A stretch of DNA of 64,000 nt from CAZNNH01 sp964574335 (GCA_964574335.1 CAZNNH010000005.1:1-64000); one strand, 5' to 3'; counted from the first letter of the stretch, positions 17,655 through 26,841 are shown. The notes: a model not told the origin generated them from the letters alone. A program made the numbers and translations.

Positions 17655-18648
17655 GACGACCTCTTGGCCGCTCGTCGGGCTCGTCGTCCTGAGTCTGTTC
17701 GGGTGTGGTGCGCCCGGGACGGGCCCCGAGCCCGGGCGGTTCGATGTCGAAGCGATCCCGGTTCCCCTCGACCCAGAGCACCCAGAACGCGTCCGTATCG
17801 GGAGCCTCGAGTTCCGGGGCGGGCTCGAGCTACGGGGCGACGATGCTCGGTTCGGAGGGCTCTCCGGCCTGAGCATCAGCCGTGACGGGCGCTGGTTGGT
17901 GGCGGTGACGGACCAGGGGCACTGGGTGAGCCTGGCTCTGCTGCACGACGATCGGGGCTGGCTGGTCGGCGTCGCCGAGGCCCGCCTCGGTCCCCTGGCC
18001 GACCTGGCCGGGACTCCGCTTCAGGGCAAGCACCTGCAGGACGCGGAGTCCTTGGCGAGGTTGCCGGGCGGCGACTTCCTGGTGTCCTTCGAGCGCCGAC
18101 ATCGCCTGTGGCGCTACGGGCACGGCTCGGGCCTCAGCAGCGTTCCGGGGGGTGTTCCGGTACCCGCCGAGCTCGACGAGGCTCCGTCCAACGGTGGGCT
18201 GGAGGCGGTCACCCCGCTTCCGGACGGTCGGCTGCTGATGCTGGTCGAGGACTGGGAACGAGACGGTCACGGCGTCGGCTGGCTGGGAAGGCCCGGGGCG
18301 TGGACGCCGGCGGCCTACCCGTTCACGGGGCGGTATCGACCGTCCGGAGCGGCGTCGCTCGCCTCGGGCGACGTGGTCGTCCTGGAGCGGTTCTACACGC
18401 CGGTGTCGGGGCCGTCGTCGCGCCTGGTCAGGATCCCGCTGGAGACGATGGTTCCAGGAGCGGTGCTGCACGGCGAGCTGCTGGCCGAGCTGAGCTCGCC
18501 GCTGTCGGTCGACAACTTCGAGGGGGTGGACGCTCGCCTCGCCGAGAGCGGGGAGGAGCTTCTGTACCTGGTCTCGGACGACAACTTCAGCTCGCTGCAG
18601 CGGACGCTCTTGCTGCAGTTCGCCCTGTCTCCCGCGCCGGTCCCCTAG
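17641..18648 (+). CDS. Lipoprotein with esterase-like domain of the phytase type
   Basis: This 335-residue protein has a lipoprotein signal (hydrophobic LVGLVVLSLF then G-C22). The rest matches the esterase-like-activity-of-phytase family, a beta-propeller-like fold. Visible features are an early GGLSGLSISRDGRW strand, QDAESLARLPGGDFLVSFE, SNGGLEAVTPLPDGRLL and the closing DNFEGVDARL and LVSDDNFS segments. It would sit on the inner or outer membrane facing the periplasm, perhaps acting on a phosphorylated or ester substrate. It begins at a TTG overlapping the end of the HEAT-repeat gene by 14 bp, so the two are probably translated together. The start is uncertain because TTG is rare; family assignment is reasonably firm, biochemical activity is not. 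Confidence 0.72.
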   Translation: MASPETTSWPLVGLVVLSLFGCGAPGTGPEPGRFDVEAIPVPLDPEHPERVRIGSLEFRGGLELRGDDARFGGLSGLSISRDGRWLVAVTDQGHWVSLALLHDDRGWLVGVAEARLGPLADLAGTPLQGKHLQDAESLARLPGGDFLVSFERRHRLWRYGHGSGLSSVPGGVPVPAELDEAPSNGGLEAVTPLPDGRLLMLVEDWERDGHGVGWLGRPGAWTPAAYPFTGRYRPSGAASLASGDVVVLERFYTPVSGPSSRLVRIPLETMVPGAVLHGELLAELSSPLSVDNFEGVDARLAESGEELLYLVSDDNFSSLQRTLLLQFALSPAPVP

Positions 18649-18655
18649 CCCCGCC

Positions 18656-19783
18656 TCAGTCGCCCAGACAGATCCCAAGCTCGCGGGCGGTGAGGATGGT
18701 GTCGGAGGTGAGCGGCACCACCTTCATCCGCTTGGTCGCCTTGGCGAGCGGGACGTGGCGGACGGTCGGGGGGTCGAGGGCCACCATCACGCCGGACTGA
18801 CCTTGGGCGAGGCACCGGACTGCGGCGGCCCCGAAACGCAGCGAGATCAGGCGATCGAAGGTGGTGGGCGTCCCGCCCCGCAGCAGGTGACCGAGCACGA
18901 CGTGGCGGGTCGACTTGCCGGTGAGGATCTGGAGCTCCTGGGCAACCTTCTCCCCGGCCCCGCCGAGCCGCTCCGCTGCCCCGAGACGCTTCTCGAGCAC
19001 CGAGTAGCCGCCCCCCTTCGGCAGCGCCCCCTCGGCGACCACCACGATCGCGTACTGCCGTCCCTCGGCGGCGCAGGCGCGGACCTTGTCGGCCACCTTG
19101 CTGAGCTGGTACGGGATCTCGGGGATCAGGATGGCGTCGGCCGAGCCCGACACGCCGCTGTTGAGGGCGATCCAGCCGGCGTAGCGACCCATCACCTCGA
19201 CCACCATCACCCGCCGGTGGGACTCGGCGGTGCTGTGGAGGCGATCGATGCACTCGGTGGCGAACGAGACGGCGGTGTCGAAGCCGAACGTGATGACGGT
19301 GCGGTCGAGGTCGTTGTCGATCGTCTTCGGCACGCCCACCACCCGCAGCCCCTTCTTGGCGAAGGCGTTGGCGATCGACAGCGAGCCGTCGCCGCCGATC
19401 GCGACCAGGGCGTCGATCTTCTGGCGGCGGAAGGCGCGGAGGATCTCGTCGGAACGGTCCCGCTCCACCATCTCCCCGCTCTTGAGCCGGGTGGGGTACT
19501 TGAGCGGGTTGCCGACGTTGGTGGTCCCCAGGATGGTGCCGCCGAGGTGGGTGATGCCCCGGACCCGGTGGGGTGTCAGGTGGACCAGGCCGCCGTCGCG
19601 GTACTGCTCGGGCATGAACAGCCCGTTGTAGCCGTCGCGGATGCCGACGACTTCCCAGCCCAGCGAGTGCGCCGACAACGTCACGGCACGGATCACCGCG
19701 TTGAGGCCGGGCGCGTCACCGCCGCCGGTGTTGACGGCGATGCGCCGGATCTGACCGCGCCTTCTCGTCGCCTGCTTGGTCAT
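18656..19783 (-). CDS. pfkA: 6-phosphofructokinase
   Basis: This 375-residue PfkA-family enzyme phosphorylates fructose 6-phosphate to fructose 1,6-bisphosphate in glycolysis. Visible sites are the nucleotide loop NTGGGDAPGLNAVIR, the phosphoryl-donor motif IGGDGSLSIANAF, the catalytic PKTIDNDLDRT and the sugar-phosphate block VEVMGRYAGWIAL. The donor signature is mixed: Gly follows Asp in GGDGS, as in ATP enzymes, but Lys replaces the usual Gly in PKTIDND, as in pyrophosphate-dependent enzymes. Donor choice therefore cannot be fixed by motif alone. I used the ATG at 19783, which has GGGAGG 7 bp upstream; an in-frame ATG 30 bp earlier has no such site. Its 3' end faces the lipoprotein gene, 8 bp away. 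Confidence 0.9.
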   Translation of the reverse strand: MTKQATRRRGQIRRIAVNTGGGDAPGLNAVIRAVTLSAHSLGWEVVGIRDGYNGLFMPEQYRDGGLVHLTPHRVRGITHLGGTILGTTNVGNPLKYPTRLKSGEMVERDRSDEILRAFRRQKIDALVAIGGDGSLSIANAFAKKGLRVVGVPKTIDNDLDRTVITFGFDTAVSFATECIDRLHSTAESHRRVMVVEVMGRYAGWIALNSGVSGSADAILIPEIPYQLSKVADKVRACAAEGRQYAIVVVAEGALPKGGGYSVLEKRLGAAERLGGAGEKVAQELQILTGKSTRHVVLGHLLRGGTPTTFDRLISLRFGAAAVRCLAQGQSGVMVALDPPTVRHVPLAKATKRMKVVPLTSDTILTARELGICLGD

Positions 19784-19862
19784 GCCTGGGCCTCCCGTGT
19801 CGCCGGGAGGCACCCTCGCGCCCCGGCCACCGAGGGCAGGCTACGCCCCGGTCCCAAAACGG

Positions 19863-20822
19863 TCAAGGGGAGGGCCGGCTCGGGGACGACATCAGGCCGA
19901 CCCGAGCCACCAAGCTTCGAGCCGCCTCGAGGTCCAGGAACGCGGGGGTCTCGCTGAGGCAGCTCGCCGCCGCGCAGGCGATGCCGAAGCGGGCCGCCTC
20001 CGGCGCTGGCTCGCCGCAGGCGAGGCGCCACAGCAGCCCCGCGGCCAGGGCGTCGCCGGCGCCGATCGGGTTCTCGACCTCGACCGCAGGCGGCGTGAGG
20101 TGGAAGCGCCGGCCATCGCGGTGGCCGAGAAGGGCGCCACGGCGCCCCATCGAGACCAGCCCCCACTCGGCTCCCGCCTCGGTCAGGCCTCGGACCGCGG
20201 CGTCGGCGTCGGAGGCGGGAACACCGCTCGGCGAGAGGCCGAGGGTCCCGAGGGCCTCCTCGAGGTTGGGCTTGACCAGGAAGGGGCGCTCGCCCAGAGC
20301 CTCTCGGAGCGGGGGCCCCTGGACGTCCACCACGGAGCGCAGGCCGTGGCGGTGCGCGGCCGCGACCTGCTCTGCGTAGAAACGGCACGGCACGCCGCGG
20401 GGCAGCGACCCCGACAGGCACAGGATCCCGGCCGAGGCCAGCAGGCCCGCCAGGTTTCGGCCGAGCTCGGTGAGCAGGTCGGGGGCCAGCGGTGGGCACT
20501 CCTCGACCAGCTCGGTCACCCTTCCGTCGTTCTCGATCAGCGTGGTGCAGGTCCGGGTCTCGGTCCCGTCGCGCGTCCACAGCGTGTGATGACGGATCGA
20601 GGCGTGGTCCAGCGCCTCGGCCACGGCACGTCCGGCCGCTCCGCCGAGTACCTGGAGGAGGAGCGGCTCTGCGCCCAGGGCGGTGAGCGCCCGGGCCACG
20701 TTGAGCGCCTTGCCCCCGGTGGAGATGCGGGAGCGCCTGGCCCGGTTGACCGCGCCCGAGCGTAGCTCTCCGAGGAAGAGGACCCGCTGCAGCGCGGGCG
20801 AAAGGCCCACCACCAGCGTCAT
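19863..20822 (-). CDS. PfkB-family hexose/phosphosugar kinase (1-phosphofructokinase-like)
   Basis: This 319-residue ribokinase-fold kinase resembles 1-phosphofructokinase/tagatose-6-phosphate kinases (FruK, LacC, PfkB). It shows the N-terminal TVGLSPALQR-type start (here LVVGLSPALQRVLFL), the substrate motif GGKALNVARALTALG, and the C-terminal PfkB signature with catalytic Asp in ENPIGAGDALAAGLL. It would phosphorylate a sugar phosphate with ATP. The ATG overlaps the stop of the upstream GlnD/GlnE-like gene by 4 bp (ATGA), indicating coupled translation. Its own stop is 79 bp before the phosphofructokinase gene in the same direction, so all three may be co-transcribed. The exact substrate is undetermined. 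Confidence 0.83.
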   Translation of the reverse strand: MTLVVGLSPALQRVLFLGELRSGAVNRARRSRISTGGKALNVARALTALGAEPLLLQVLGGAAGRAVAEALDHASIRHHTLWTRDGTETRTCTTLIENDGRVTELVEECPPLAPDLLTELGRNLAGLLASAGILCLSGSLPRGVPCRFYAEQVAAAHRHGLRSVVDVQGPPLREALGERPFLVKPNLEEALGTLGLSPSGVPASDADAAVRGLTEAGAEWGLVSMGRRGALLGHRDGRRFHLTPPAVEVENPIGAGDALAAGLLWRLACGEPAPEAARFGIACAAASCLSETPAFLDLEAARSLVARVGLMSSPSRPSP

Positions 20823-23788
20823 GCTCGGGGTGGGGCCTTCCGCTGCAGGTCGAACAGCTCGTCGATCGCCTCCGCCGAGCGGGTCAGGTGGTGCTGGACC
20901 TCGTTGAACAGGCGGTCCCGGCCCGGGATGCCGTCGCGGTCGGTGAAGCCTAGGATCCTCGCCGGAGCAGAGAGATGCTCGCGCTCGACGGTCGCGGTGG
21001 CGGCCACCGTGACCCGGTAGGCCGAGCGGACGGCCACCAGCAGGTCGTTGGCCGTGTCCAGCCGCTCGTAGATCGAGGACCGGCCCGGGTCGAGTCGGGT
21101 CAGCTCCTGGAAAGGACGCTGGCCGGGACTCTCCCAGACTCCCAGTTCCGCCTTGGCCGCGGCCAGCGAGAGGTCGATCTCGCGCAGGCCGCCCTCCGCC
21201 TCCTTCAGGTGCAAGACCCCTTCCGGGCAGGGCAGCAGCTCCTGTCGCCGCTCGGTGATCTCGCGTGCCGCCTGACGATGGACCAGGTCGGCCTTGTCGA
21301 AGATGTGCGGCTTGAGCACCCGCTCGCGCAGCGCCTGCGTCATGTGCCGGCTGCCGACGATGACCTTGGAGCCGAGTAGCTGACAACGATCGACAAACAG
21401 CTCCTGTCGGTCGCCGCAGAGAAGCTCGGCGACCTCATCCAGGGTGGCGGCGAAGCGCCCCAGCCATTCGGCCAGCCGGTACTGGGCGATCACGCCGCGC
21501 CGGGCGATCTGGGAGTTCATCACCGCGATCACCCGCTCGTAGAAGAGGCGGTTGGCCGGCTCGTCGTCGTCGATCAGGGCCAGCAGGTCGTAGTCCTCGT
21601 CGTAGGGGCGGAAGCGGGCGTTGCCGCCGGAGAGGAGCACGGCGATGCGGTCGCGGGCGGAGGTCCAGCCGCCGGTCTCCTGCTCCACCTGTCGGAAGCA
21701 GAAGTCGAAGAGCCGGGAGAGGTAGGTGGTGGTCAGCTCGGCGAAGGCCGTCCGCACCCGGGTGGCGGGCTCGCCGCGAAGCGTGCCCATGGCGATGCGC
21801 AGGAACTCGATGTCGTAGAAGTCCCCGAGCAGCCCCTTCTGCGTCTCCGGGCTCGGATGCCGCTCGCTGGCCGCCCGGCGGCCCAGCGCCAGGCGACGCA
21901 GCATGGCGTCGTCCGACAGGGCTTGGACGGTCACCGGGTGGCGCTCGGTGACGCGAGCCAGGACCCGCTTGATGTAGCGGCTGCTGCGGCGGTGGACGCG
22001 GATGAAGGCCAGCAGGCGGTCACGCGCGGCGGTCATCTCGGGGCTGCCGATCCCGATATCGATGGCGTCCCGGAAACGCTGCAGCCGATCCGGGGTCAGC
22101 GCCAGCAGGAAGCGGTTGGCCAGGGCGGGGTAGAAGCGGAAGACCCGCGACAGCGACCGGACCGCCTCGGTCTTGTTCGAGAGGCGGTCGAGGAACGCGT
22201 CGACCAGCTCGCCGACCGGGCTCTCGCGGTGGCCCCTGGCGACGTGGCCGGCCAGCAGCGTGACCAGTGTGAAGAACGTGTAGGGGGCGTCGCGTCCCCA
22301 GTCGGCGTAGCGCTCGGCCAGCTCCCAGCGTGGCAGGGCCGGGAGGCGGCAGAACCCCTGGGTGAAGGCCTCGAGCCAGGCGGAGCCGTCGGGAGGCGTC
22401 AGCGCCTCGATCAGGTCGTCGTAGAAACGCACCCCGCTGAACTGGAGCGTCCCCTGGAACAGCATCTCGCCGAGACGTTCCGCCAGGTCGGAAGGGGGGT
22501 GGGCGCGCGGCCAGCCCGAGAAGCGGCTGATCCGGGTCAGGTGGCGCGCGACCTCGTCCATCAACGGGACCGCCGCCTCGTGGGTCCGGAGCACCGCCTC
22601 GTGGTAGTGGACCAGCAGGTGGTCGACGGCGTGGACCGGACCCTGGTTCAGGTAGCCCAGGGCCCGGGCCACCCGGGCCAGGTTCTCCCGGGCCACGTCG
22701 CCCACCACGTCTATCTTCTCGTCCTGCGAGATCAGGAGCTGGCTGGCCTGCCGGAACGCCTCGAGGAAGGCCCGGCAGCGCTCGAGCCGTATCAAGGGCT
22801 CGCGCAGCCCGGGGCGCAGCGTCGCGAGGTCGGTCAGGACCGCCCCCGGTCGGGTGGAGTCGATCCCCTCGATGGTGCGAAACGCAGTGGCCAGGCCCAG
22901 GATCAGCCGCAGGCCGTCGTCCTTCGGGTTCACCTCGTCCGAGGGACGGATCCTGAGGATCAGCGCGCGCGTCTCGCCCAGCAGGCCGCGCAGGAAGAGC
23001 TCGTGGCGCGAGTTGTCCTCGCCGCGGCGGTAGCTGCACTCGGCGGTCACCTCCTCGCGGAGCCGCAGCAGGTACTCCTGGTCTCCGGCCAGGAGCTCTG
23101 CCCCCATCAGCTCGGTGACGACCACGAAGCCGAGGCGGCCGGCGTCGAGGGCGGTACGCAGCTCCGGGACGCTGATGCAGAAGCCGGGGGCGCCGGCGGC
23201 GCTGGCCAGGTAGTTGTCGAGCGGGCTCGCGTAGCGCTGGAACTGCGAGGCGAGACGTGCGAAGGAGCGCTCGAGCTCCGGGCGTCCCTCGTCGTTGGCG
23301 TCGATCACCGCCGCGTCGAGGTCGTCCTGATGGCCCGGCGTGCCGACGCTCAGAAAGGCGAAGCGCCGCGGTCCGCTCGGCAGCACCACCCGCAGCACCT
23401 GCTCGACGTAGGTGGAGATCAGCAGCGAGTAGTCCTCCACCCCCCGCTCCAGAAAGCCGGCCAGGCAGCGGGTGCGGTCGGGTCTCTCCTCGAGGTCCAC
23501 GGCGAGCTGCTCGAGCATGCTGGCGTTCTGGTGGAGGAGCTGCACCGCGAAGAAGGTCCCGAGCAGGGCCAGGCGCTCTTCCGGATCCGAGGAGGCGGCC
23601 GCGATGCGTGCGAAGTCCTCACCCGGGGAGGGCGCGCTGCGATCGAGGTGGATCTGGGAGAGGGAGCTGGCGGCCTCCAGCCGGCAGAGGAGGCGCTCTC
23701 CGTGACGCTCGACGGCGCGCAGGTACTTGCGGGCCGGGTTGCCGAGAGGCTCGGCCCTCGTCACCAGTGGCTCGAAGGCGGAGTGCAT
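20819..23788 (-). CDS. GlnD/GlnE-like protein with nucleotidyltransferase-type motifs
   Basis: This is a 989-residue cytoplasmic protein with the flavour of the PII-uridylyltransferase (GlnD), glutamine-synthetase adenylyltransferase (GlnE) and DUF294 group. At about 143-166, AFLSVGTPGHQDDLDAAVID resembles a nucleotidyltransferase core with the acidic D-x-D pattern. A second such core lies at about 716-745 (LLSGGNARFRPYDEDYDLLA), again with spaced Asp. At about 860-872, KEAEGGLREIDLSLA matches the K-xx-GGLR-(D/E)-I signature after the catalytic domain of GlnD-type proteins. Between them is a long helical region with helical-bundle character. No ACT or HD motif was spotted. Its gene overlaps a PfkB kinase by 4 bp, so it may modify or regulate something in carbon rather than nitrogen metabolism. 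Specific function is unknown. Confidence 0.6.
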   Translation of the reverse strand: MHSAFEPLVTRAEPLGNPARKYLRAVERHGERLLCRLEAASSLSQIHLDRSAPSPGEDFARIAAASSDPEERLALLGTFFAVQLLHQNASMLEQLAVDLEERPDRTRCLAGFLERGVEDYSLLISTYVEQVLRVVLPSGPRRFAFLSVGTPGHQDDLDAAVIDANDEGRPELERSFARLASQFQRYASPLDNYLASAAGAPGFCISVPELRTALDAGRLGFVVVTELMGAELLAGDQEYLLRLREEVTAECSYRRGEDNSRHELFLRGLLGETRALILRIRPSDEVNPKDDGLRLILGLATAFRTIEGIDSTRPGAVLTDLATLRPGLREPLIRLERCRAFLEAFRQASQLLISQDEKIDVVGDVARENLARVARALGYLNQGPVHAVDHLLVHYHEAVLRTHEAAVPLMDEVARHLTRISRFSGWPRAHPPSDLAERLGEMLFQGTLQFSGVRFYDDLIEALTPPDGSAWLEAFTQGFCRLPALPRWELAERYADWGRDAPYTFFTLVTLLAGHVARGHRESPVGELVDAFLDRLSNKTEAVRSLSRVFRFYPALANRFLLALTPDRLQRFRDAIDIGIGSPEMTAARDRLLAFIRVHRRSSRYIKRVLARVTERHPVTVQALSDDAMLRRLALGRRAASERHPSPETQKGLLGDFYDIEFLRIAMGTLRGEPATRVRTAFAELTTTYLSRLFDFCFRQVEQETGGWTSARDRIAVLLSGGNARFRPYDEDYDLLALIDDDEPANRLFYERVIAVMNSQIARRGVIAQYRLAEWLGRFAATLDEVAELLCGDRQELFVDRCQLLGSKVIVGSRHMTQALRERVLKPHIFDKADLVHRQAAREITERRQELLPCPEGVLHLKEAEGGLREIDLSLAAAKAELGVWESPGQRPFQELTRLDPGRSSIYERLDTANDLLVAVRSAYRVTVAATATVEREHLSAPARILGFTDRDGIPGRDRLFNEVQHHLTRSAEAIDELFDLQRKAPPRA

Positions 23789-23849
23789 CAGCCCGCTACT
23801 CCTGCCGGTTGTGGGGCGGCGTGGCCCGGCCCAGCGCCGGGCGCCCTGG

Positions 23850-24410
23850 TCAGCTCACGGAGGCCTCGGCCACCTCGGTGGCGATCTCGAGGCCGAGGCG
23901 GTAGGCCTTTCGGTTCAGGTCCTCGGTACCGCGGGGCACTCGCGCCAGGATCGCCTCCTCCACCGCCTCCTCGCTGACCACGCGGGAGAGCCTGACGATC
24001 ACCCCCAGCGCCACGATATTGGCCACGATCGCCTTGCCGACCTTCTCCCGGGCCAGACGCACGAGGGGCACTGGCACCACCCGCCAGTTCCCCTCCGGGA
24101 CCCGGGTCACCGCCTCCGAGTCGATGATCAGCCAGCCGCCGGGTCTGAGGTCCCCGATGTACTTGTCGAGGGCCTCCTGGGTGAGGGCGAGCTGGAGGTC
24201 GAGGTTCTCGGCCTTGGGGTAGTCGATCTCGCCGTCGGAGATGATCACCTCCGACTTGCTGGCCCCTCCGCGGGCCTCGGGCCCGTACGACTGGCTCTGG
24301 GTGGCGTTGCGGTCGTCGTAGATGGCGGCGGCCTCGGCCAGGATCTTGCCCGCCAGGACCAGGCCCTGGCCCCCCTCGCCGCTCAGCCGAAGCTCGTAGC
24401 GGAACGTCAT
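23850..24410 (-). CDS. korC: 2-oxoacid:ferredoxin oxidoreductase, gamma subunit
   Basis: This 186-residue protein is the gamma subunit of a 2-oxoglutarate/2-oxoacid:ferredoxin oxidoreductase. It has the family's N-terminal SGEGGQGLVLAGKIL loop, the SYGPEARGGASKSEVI motif and the C-terminal RVPRGTEDLNRKA block. It completes the heterotetramer with KorA, KorB and the ferredoxin-like KorD. It ends the leftward operon and overlaps korB by 4 bp. Substrate preference (2-oxoglutarate versus pyruvate or branched-chain oxoacids) is inferred only from general similarity to Kor-type enzymes. Confidence 0.88.
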   Translation of the reverse strand: MTFRYELRLSGEGGQGLVLAGKILAEAAAIYDDRNATQSQSYGPEARGGASKSEVIISDGEIDYPKAENLDLQLALTQEALDKYIGDLRPGGWLIIDSEAVTRVPEGNWRVVPVPLVRLAREKVGKAIVANIVALGVIVRLSRVVSEEAVEEAILARVPRGTEDLNRKAYRLGLEIATEVAEASVS

Positions 24411-25246
24411 CGTGCCCCCCCGGTCGCGTCGTAGGCCGGGCCGCCGATCCGCTCCACCAGGCGTCCGTACTGCTCGGTGTACTCCGGCTTCTCGACGTCC
24501 ACGAAGACGCCGGTCACGATCGCGTGCTCGAGCTCCTCGGGGGTGAGCGTCTCCGCCTTCGCCTTCGAGACCGAGTGGGTCTTGAGGTAGTTGGTCATCT
24601 CCACGCCGTCGCCCGCCTTGTTGCGTCGTCCGTAGGTTGTCGGGCAGGGGGTCATCGCCTCGACCAGCGAGAAGCCCTTCTTCCGAATCGCGCGCTCGAT
24701 CAACTTGTCGAGGAGCAGCGGCCGGGCCACTGTCTCGCGCGCCACGAAAGAGGCCCCCGCTCCCGCGGCGAGCGCCGCAATGTCGAAGTTCGGCTCCAAC
24801 GACCCATAAGGCGCCGTCGAGGCCCGGGCGCCGAGCGGGGTGGCGGGGGAGGCCTGGCCCCCGGTCATGCCGTAGATCCAGTTGTTGTAGAGGATGACCG
24901 TGATGTCGATGTTCCGCCGGGCGGCGTGGATGAAGTGGTTGCCGCCGATGGCGGTGGCATCCCCGTCTCCGGTCACCACGAGGACGGTCAGGTCCGGCCG
25001 GGCCATCTTGACGCCGGTGGCGAAGGTGAGGGCGCGACCGTGGGTGGTGTGGAGGGTGTTGACGTCCACGTAGCCCGCGGTGCGGCTCGAGCAGCCGATC
25101 CCCGAGACCATGCAGAGCTGGTCCTGCTGCAAGCCGATCCGGTCACAGGCCCTGAGGATCGCCTTGAGCACGATCCCGTCGCCACATCCTGGGCACCAGA
25201 TCAGGGGGAACTTCTGGAGGCGCAGGTACTTGTCGTAGTCGGTCAT
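24407..25246 (-). CDS. korB: 2-oxoacid:ferredoxin oxidoreductase, beta subunit (TPP-binding)
   Basis: This 279-residue subunit binds thiamine pyrophosphate. The TPP motif is visible as TGDGDATAIGGNHFIH followed about 25 residues later by YNNWIYGMTGGQ. N-terminal WCPGCGDG and later VSGIGCSSRTAGY supply conserved cysteines, with a HTTHGRALTFATG segment. It carries out oxidative decarboxylation of a 2-oxoacid to the acyl-CoA with KorA. The ATG at 25246 overlaps the stop of korA (ATGA). The open frame continues upstream, but the family begins at the MTDYDKYLRLQ sequence chosen here. Confidence 0.91.
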   Translation of the reverse strand: MTDYDKYLRLQKFPLIWCPGCGDGIVLKAILRACDRIGLQQDQLCMVSGIGCSSRTAGYVDVNTLHTTHGRALTFATGVKMARPDLTVLVVTGDGDATAIGGNHFIHAARRNIDITVILYNNWIYGMTGGQASPATPLGARASTAPYGSLEPNFDIAALAAGAGASFVARETVARPLLLDKLIERAIRKKGFSLVEAMTPCPTTYGRRNKAGDGVEMTNYLKTHSVSKAKAETLTPEELEHAIVTGVFVDVEKPEYTEQYGRLVERIGGPAYDATGGAR

Positions 25247-26412
25247 GAGGACACCGCGGCTTCTCTGACCCGCCCGGACCGTTCGATCTGCTCGAGGATC
25301 TGGGCCGGGCGGATGGGCAGCCCGTCCACCCGGCCGAGGCGGACCACCCGGCAGGCGCCGGCCGCCGCCCACTCGATCTCATGGGCGAGCTGCCCGAGGT
25401 TCAGCTCCGGCACCACGATGGTGGAGACCCGACCCGCCAGCTCGCGGACCTCGGCGTCCGGGAAGGGCCACAGCGTGGTGGGGCGCAGCAGGCCCACCGG
25501 GATTCCCTGGGATCGCGCATCCTCGACGGCTCGTCGGGCCGCCCGGGCGACGGAGCCGTAGGCGACCACCAGCAGCTCGGCGTCCTCGCAGTGGGTCCTC
25601 ACCACCTGCACCACGTCGTCTCGGTGCCGCTCCAGCTTGTCGTTGAGCCGACGGTTGAGCTGGTCGATCTGGGCCGGATCGTTGGTGGGGAAGCCGGTCT
25701 CGTCGTGGGCCAGGCCGGTGACGTGGAAGCGGTAGCCGCCGCGGCCGAAGTCGGCCATCGGGGGGACGCCGTCGTTGGTGTGCTCGTAGGGGAGGTAGGT
25801 GGCCGGGGGCTTGTCCGGGCGCTTACGGGTCCTGACCTTCACCGACTCGGGCAGGTGCACTTTCTCGTTGACGTGGCCGATGATCTCGTCCAGCAGCAGG
25901 ATCACCGGAGTGCGGTAGGTCTCGGAGAGGTCGAAGGCGCGAACCGTCAGCTCGAACGTCTCGGCGACCGAGTGCGGCGCCAGGGCCACGATCGGGTGAT
26001 CGCCGTGGGTGCCCCAGCGGGCCTGCATCACGTCGCCCTGGGCGGGCATGGTGGGAAGGCCGGTGCTGGGGCCGCCCCGCTGGACGTTCACTACCACGCA
26101 AGGGATCTCGGCCATGCAGGCGAAGCCGATGTTCTCCTGCTTGAGCGAGAAGCCCGGGCCGCTGGTGGCGGTCATCGACCGTGAGCCGGCCAGGGACGCC
26201 CCGATGATCGCGCCCATCGCCGCGATCTCGTCCTCCATCTGCATGAAGACGCCCCCCGTCTTGGGCAGGCGGCGCGCCAGCTCCTCGGCGATCTCCGAGG
26301 ACGGGGTGATGGGGTAGCCGGCGAAGAACCGCAGCCCGGCGGCGAGGGCGGCCTCGGCGCAGGCCTCGTTGCCCGACATGATGCGCACCGCGGAGTCCTG
26401 CCGCGCGGTCAT
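25243..26412 (-). CDS. korA: 2-oxoacid:ferredoxin oxidoreductase, alpha subunit
   Basis: This 389-residue subunit shows the pyrimidine-binding domain of the OFOR superfamily: FFAGYPITPSSEIAEELA, MQMEDEIAAMGAIIGAS, SGPGFSLKQENIGFA and the RGGPSTGLPTMPAQGD loop. The C-terminal half holds the transketolase-C-like domain (VVAYGSVARAARRAVE, then LRPTTLWPFPD). It pairs with KorB to bind the 2-oxoacid and CoA. The start codon overlaps the stop of the upstream ferredoxin gene by 4 bp, so korDABC reads as one tightly coupled operon. A closely similar alpha subunit is encoded at 28568-29725 on the other strand. Confidence 0.91.
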   Translation of the reverse strand: MTARQDSAVRIMSGNEACAEAALAAGLRFFAGYPITPSSEIAEELARRLPKTGGVFMQMEDEIAAMGAIIGASLAGSRSMTATSGPGFSLKQENIGFACMAEIPCVVVNVQRGGPSTGLPTMPAQGDVMQARWGTHGDHPIVALAPHSVAETFELTVRAFDLSETYRTPVILLLDEIIGHVNEKVHLPESVKVRTRKRPDKPPATYLPYEHTNDGVPPMADFGRGGYRFHVTGLAHDETGFPTNDPAQIDQLNRRLNDKLERHRDDVVQVVRTHCEDAELLVVAYGSVARAARRAVEDARSQGIPVGLLRPTTLWPFPDAEVRELAGRVSTIVVPELNLGQLAHEIEWAAAGACRVVRLGRVDGLPIRPAQILEQIERSGRVREAAVSS

Positions 26413-26663
26413 TGGCCCTCCGGTGTGTCGTCCTCGATCCGGATCGCGAAGTCCGGACAGATCGCCTCGCACTGGAGGCATCGGGTACAGCGCTCGGCCT
26501 GAACCACGGCCGGCTTGGTCCCGTTCATCTCCAAGACGCCGCGGTTGCAGTACTCGACACACAGGCCACACCCCTTGCACCAGGAGACCTTGATGTCGAT
26601 CCGGGGCGGAGTCTTGGGCCGGCTCTTCTTGGGCTTTTCGGCGGTAGGTCCGGATGTGGACAT
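26409..26663 (-). CDS. korD: 2-oxoacid:ferredoxin oxidoreductase, ferredoxin-like delta subunit
   Basis: This is an 84-residue protein with two [4Fe-4S] motifs, C-x2-C-x2-C-x3-C in WCKGCGLCVEYC and in RCTRCLQCEAIC. It follows a Lys/Pro-rich N-terminal tail. It takes electrons from the TPP subunit and passes them to free ferredoxin. It is the first gene of the korDABC operon. The divergent 178-bp space to the hemerythrin-like gene presumably holds the promoter; a TATAGT hexamer at 26726-26731 on this strand is a weak -10 candidate with no good -35. Confidence 0.9.
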   Translation of the reverse strand: MSTSGPTAEKPKKSRPKTPPRIDIKVSWCKGCGLCVEYCNRGVLEMNGTKPAVVQAERCTRCLQCEAICPDFAIRIEDDTPEGQ

Positions 26664-26841
26664 GGCGAAATCGAGAAGGAGGCCACTCGGATGTTGTCGA
26701 CGCCCAAGTCCGTGGCTCCAACAGGACTATAGCATGATGGCTCGTCGTCGGTAGCTGATGCAGATGTATCATGGCGGCGGACGGTCGCCGGGACTAGTAT
26801 CGGCACACTGGCATCTGTCAGACGACGTTGGGGAGGGTTCC

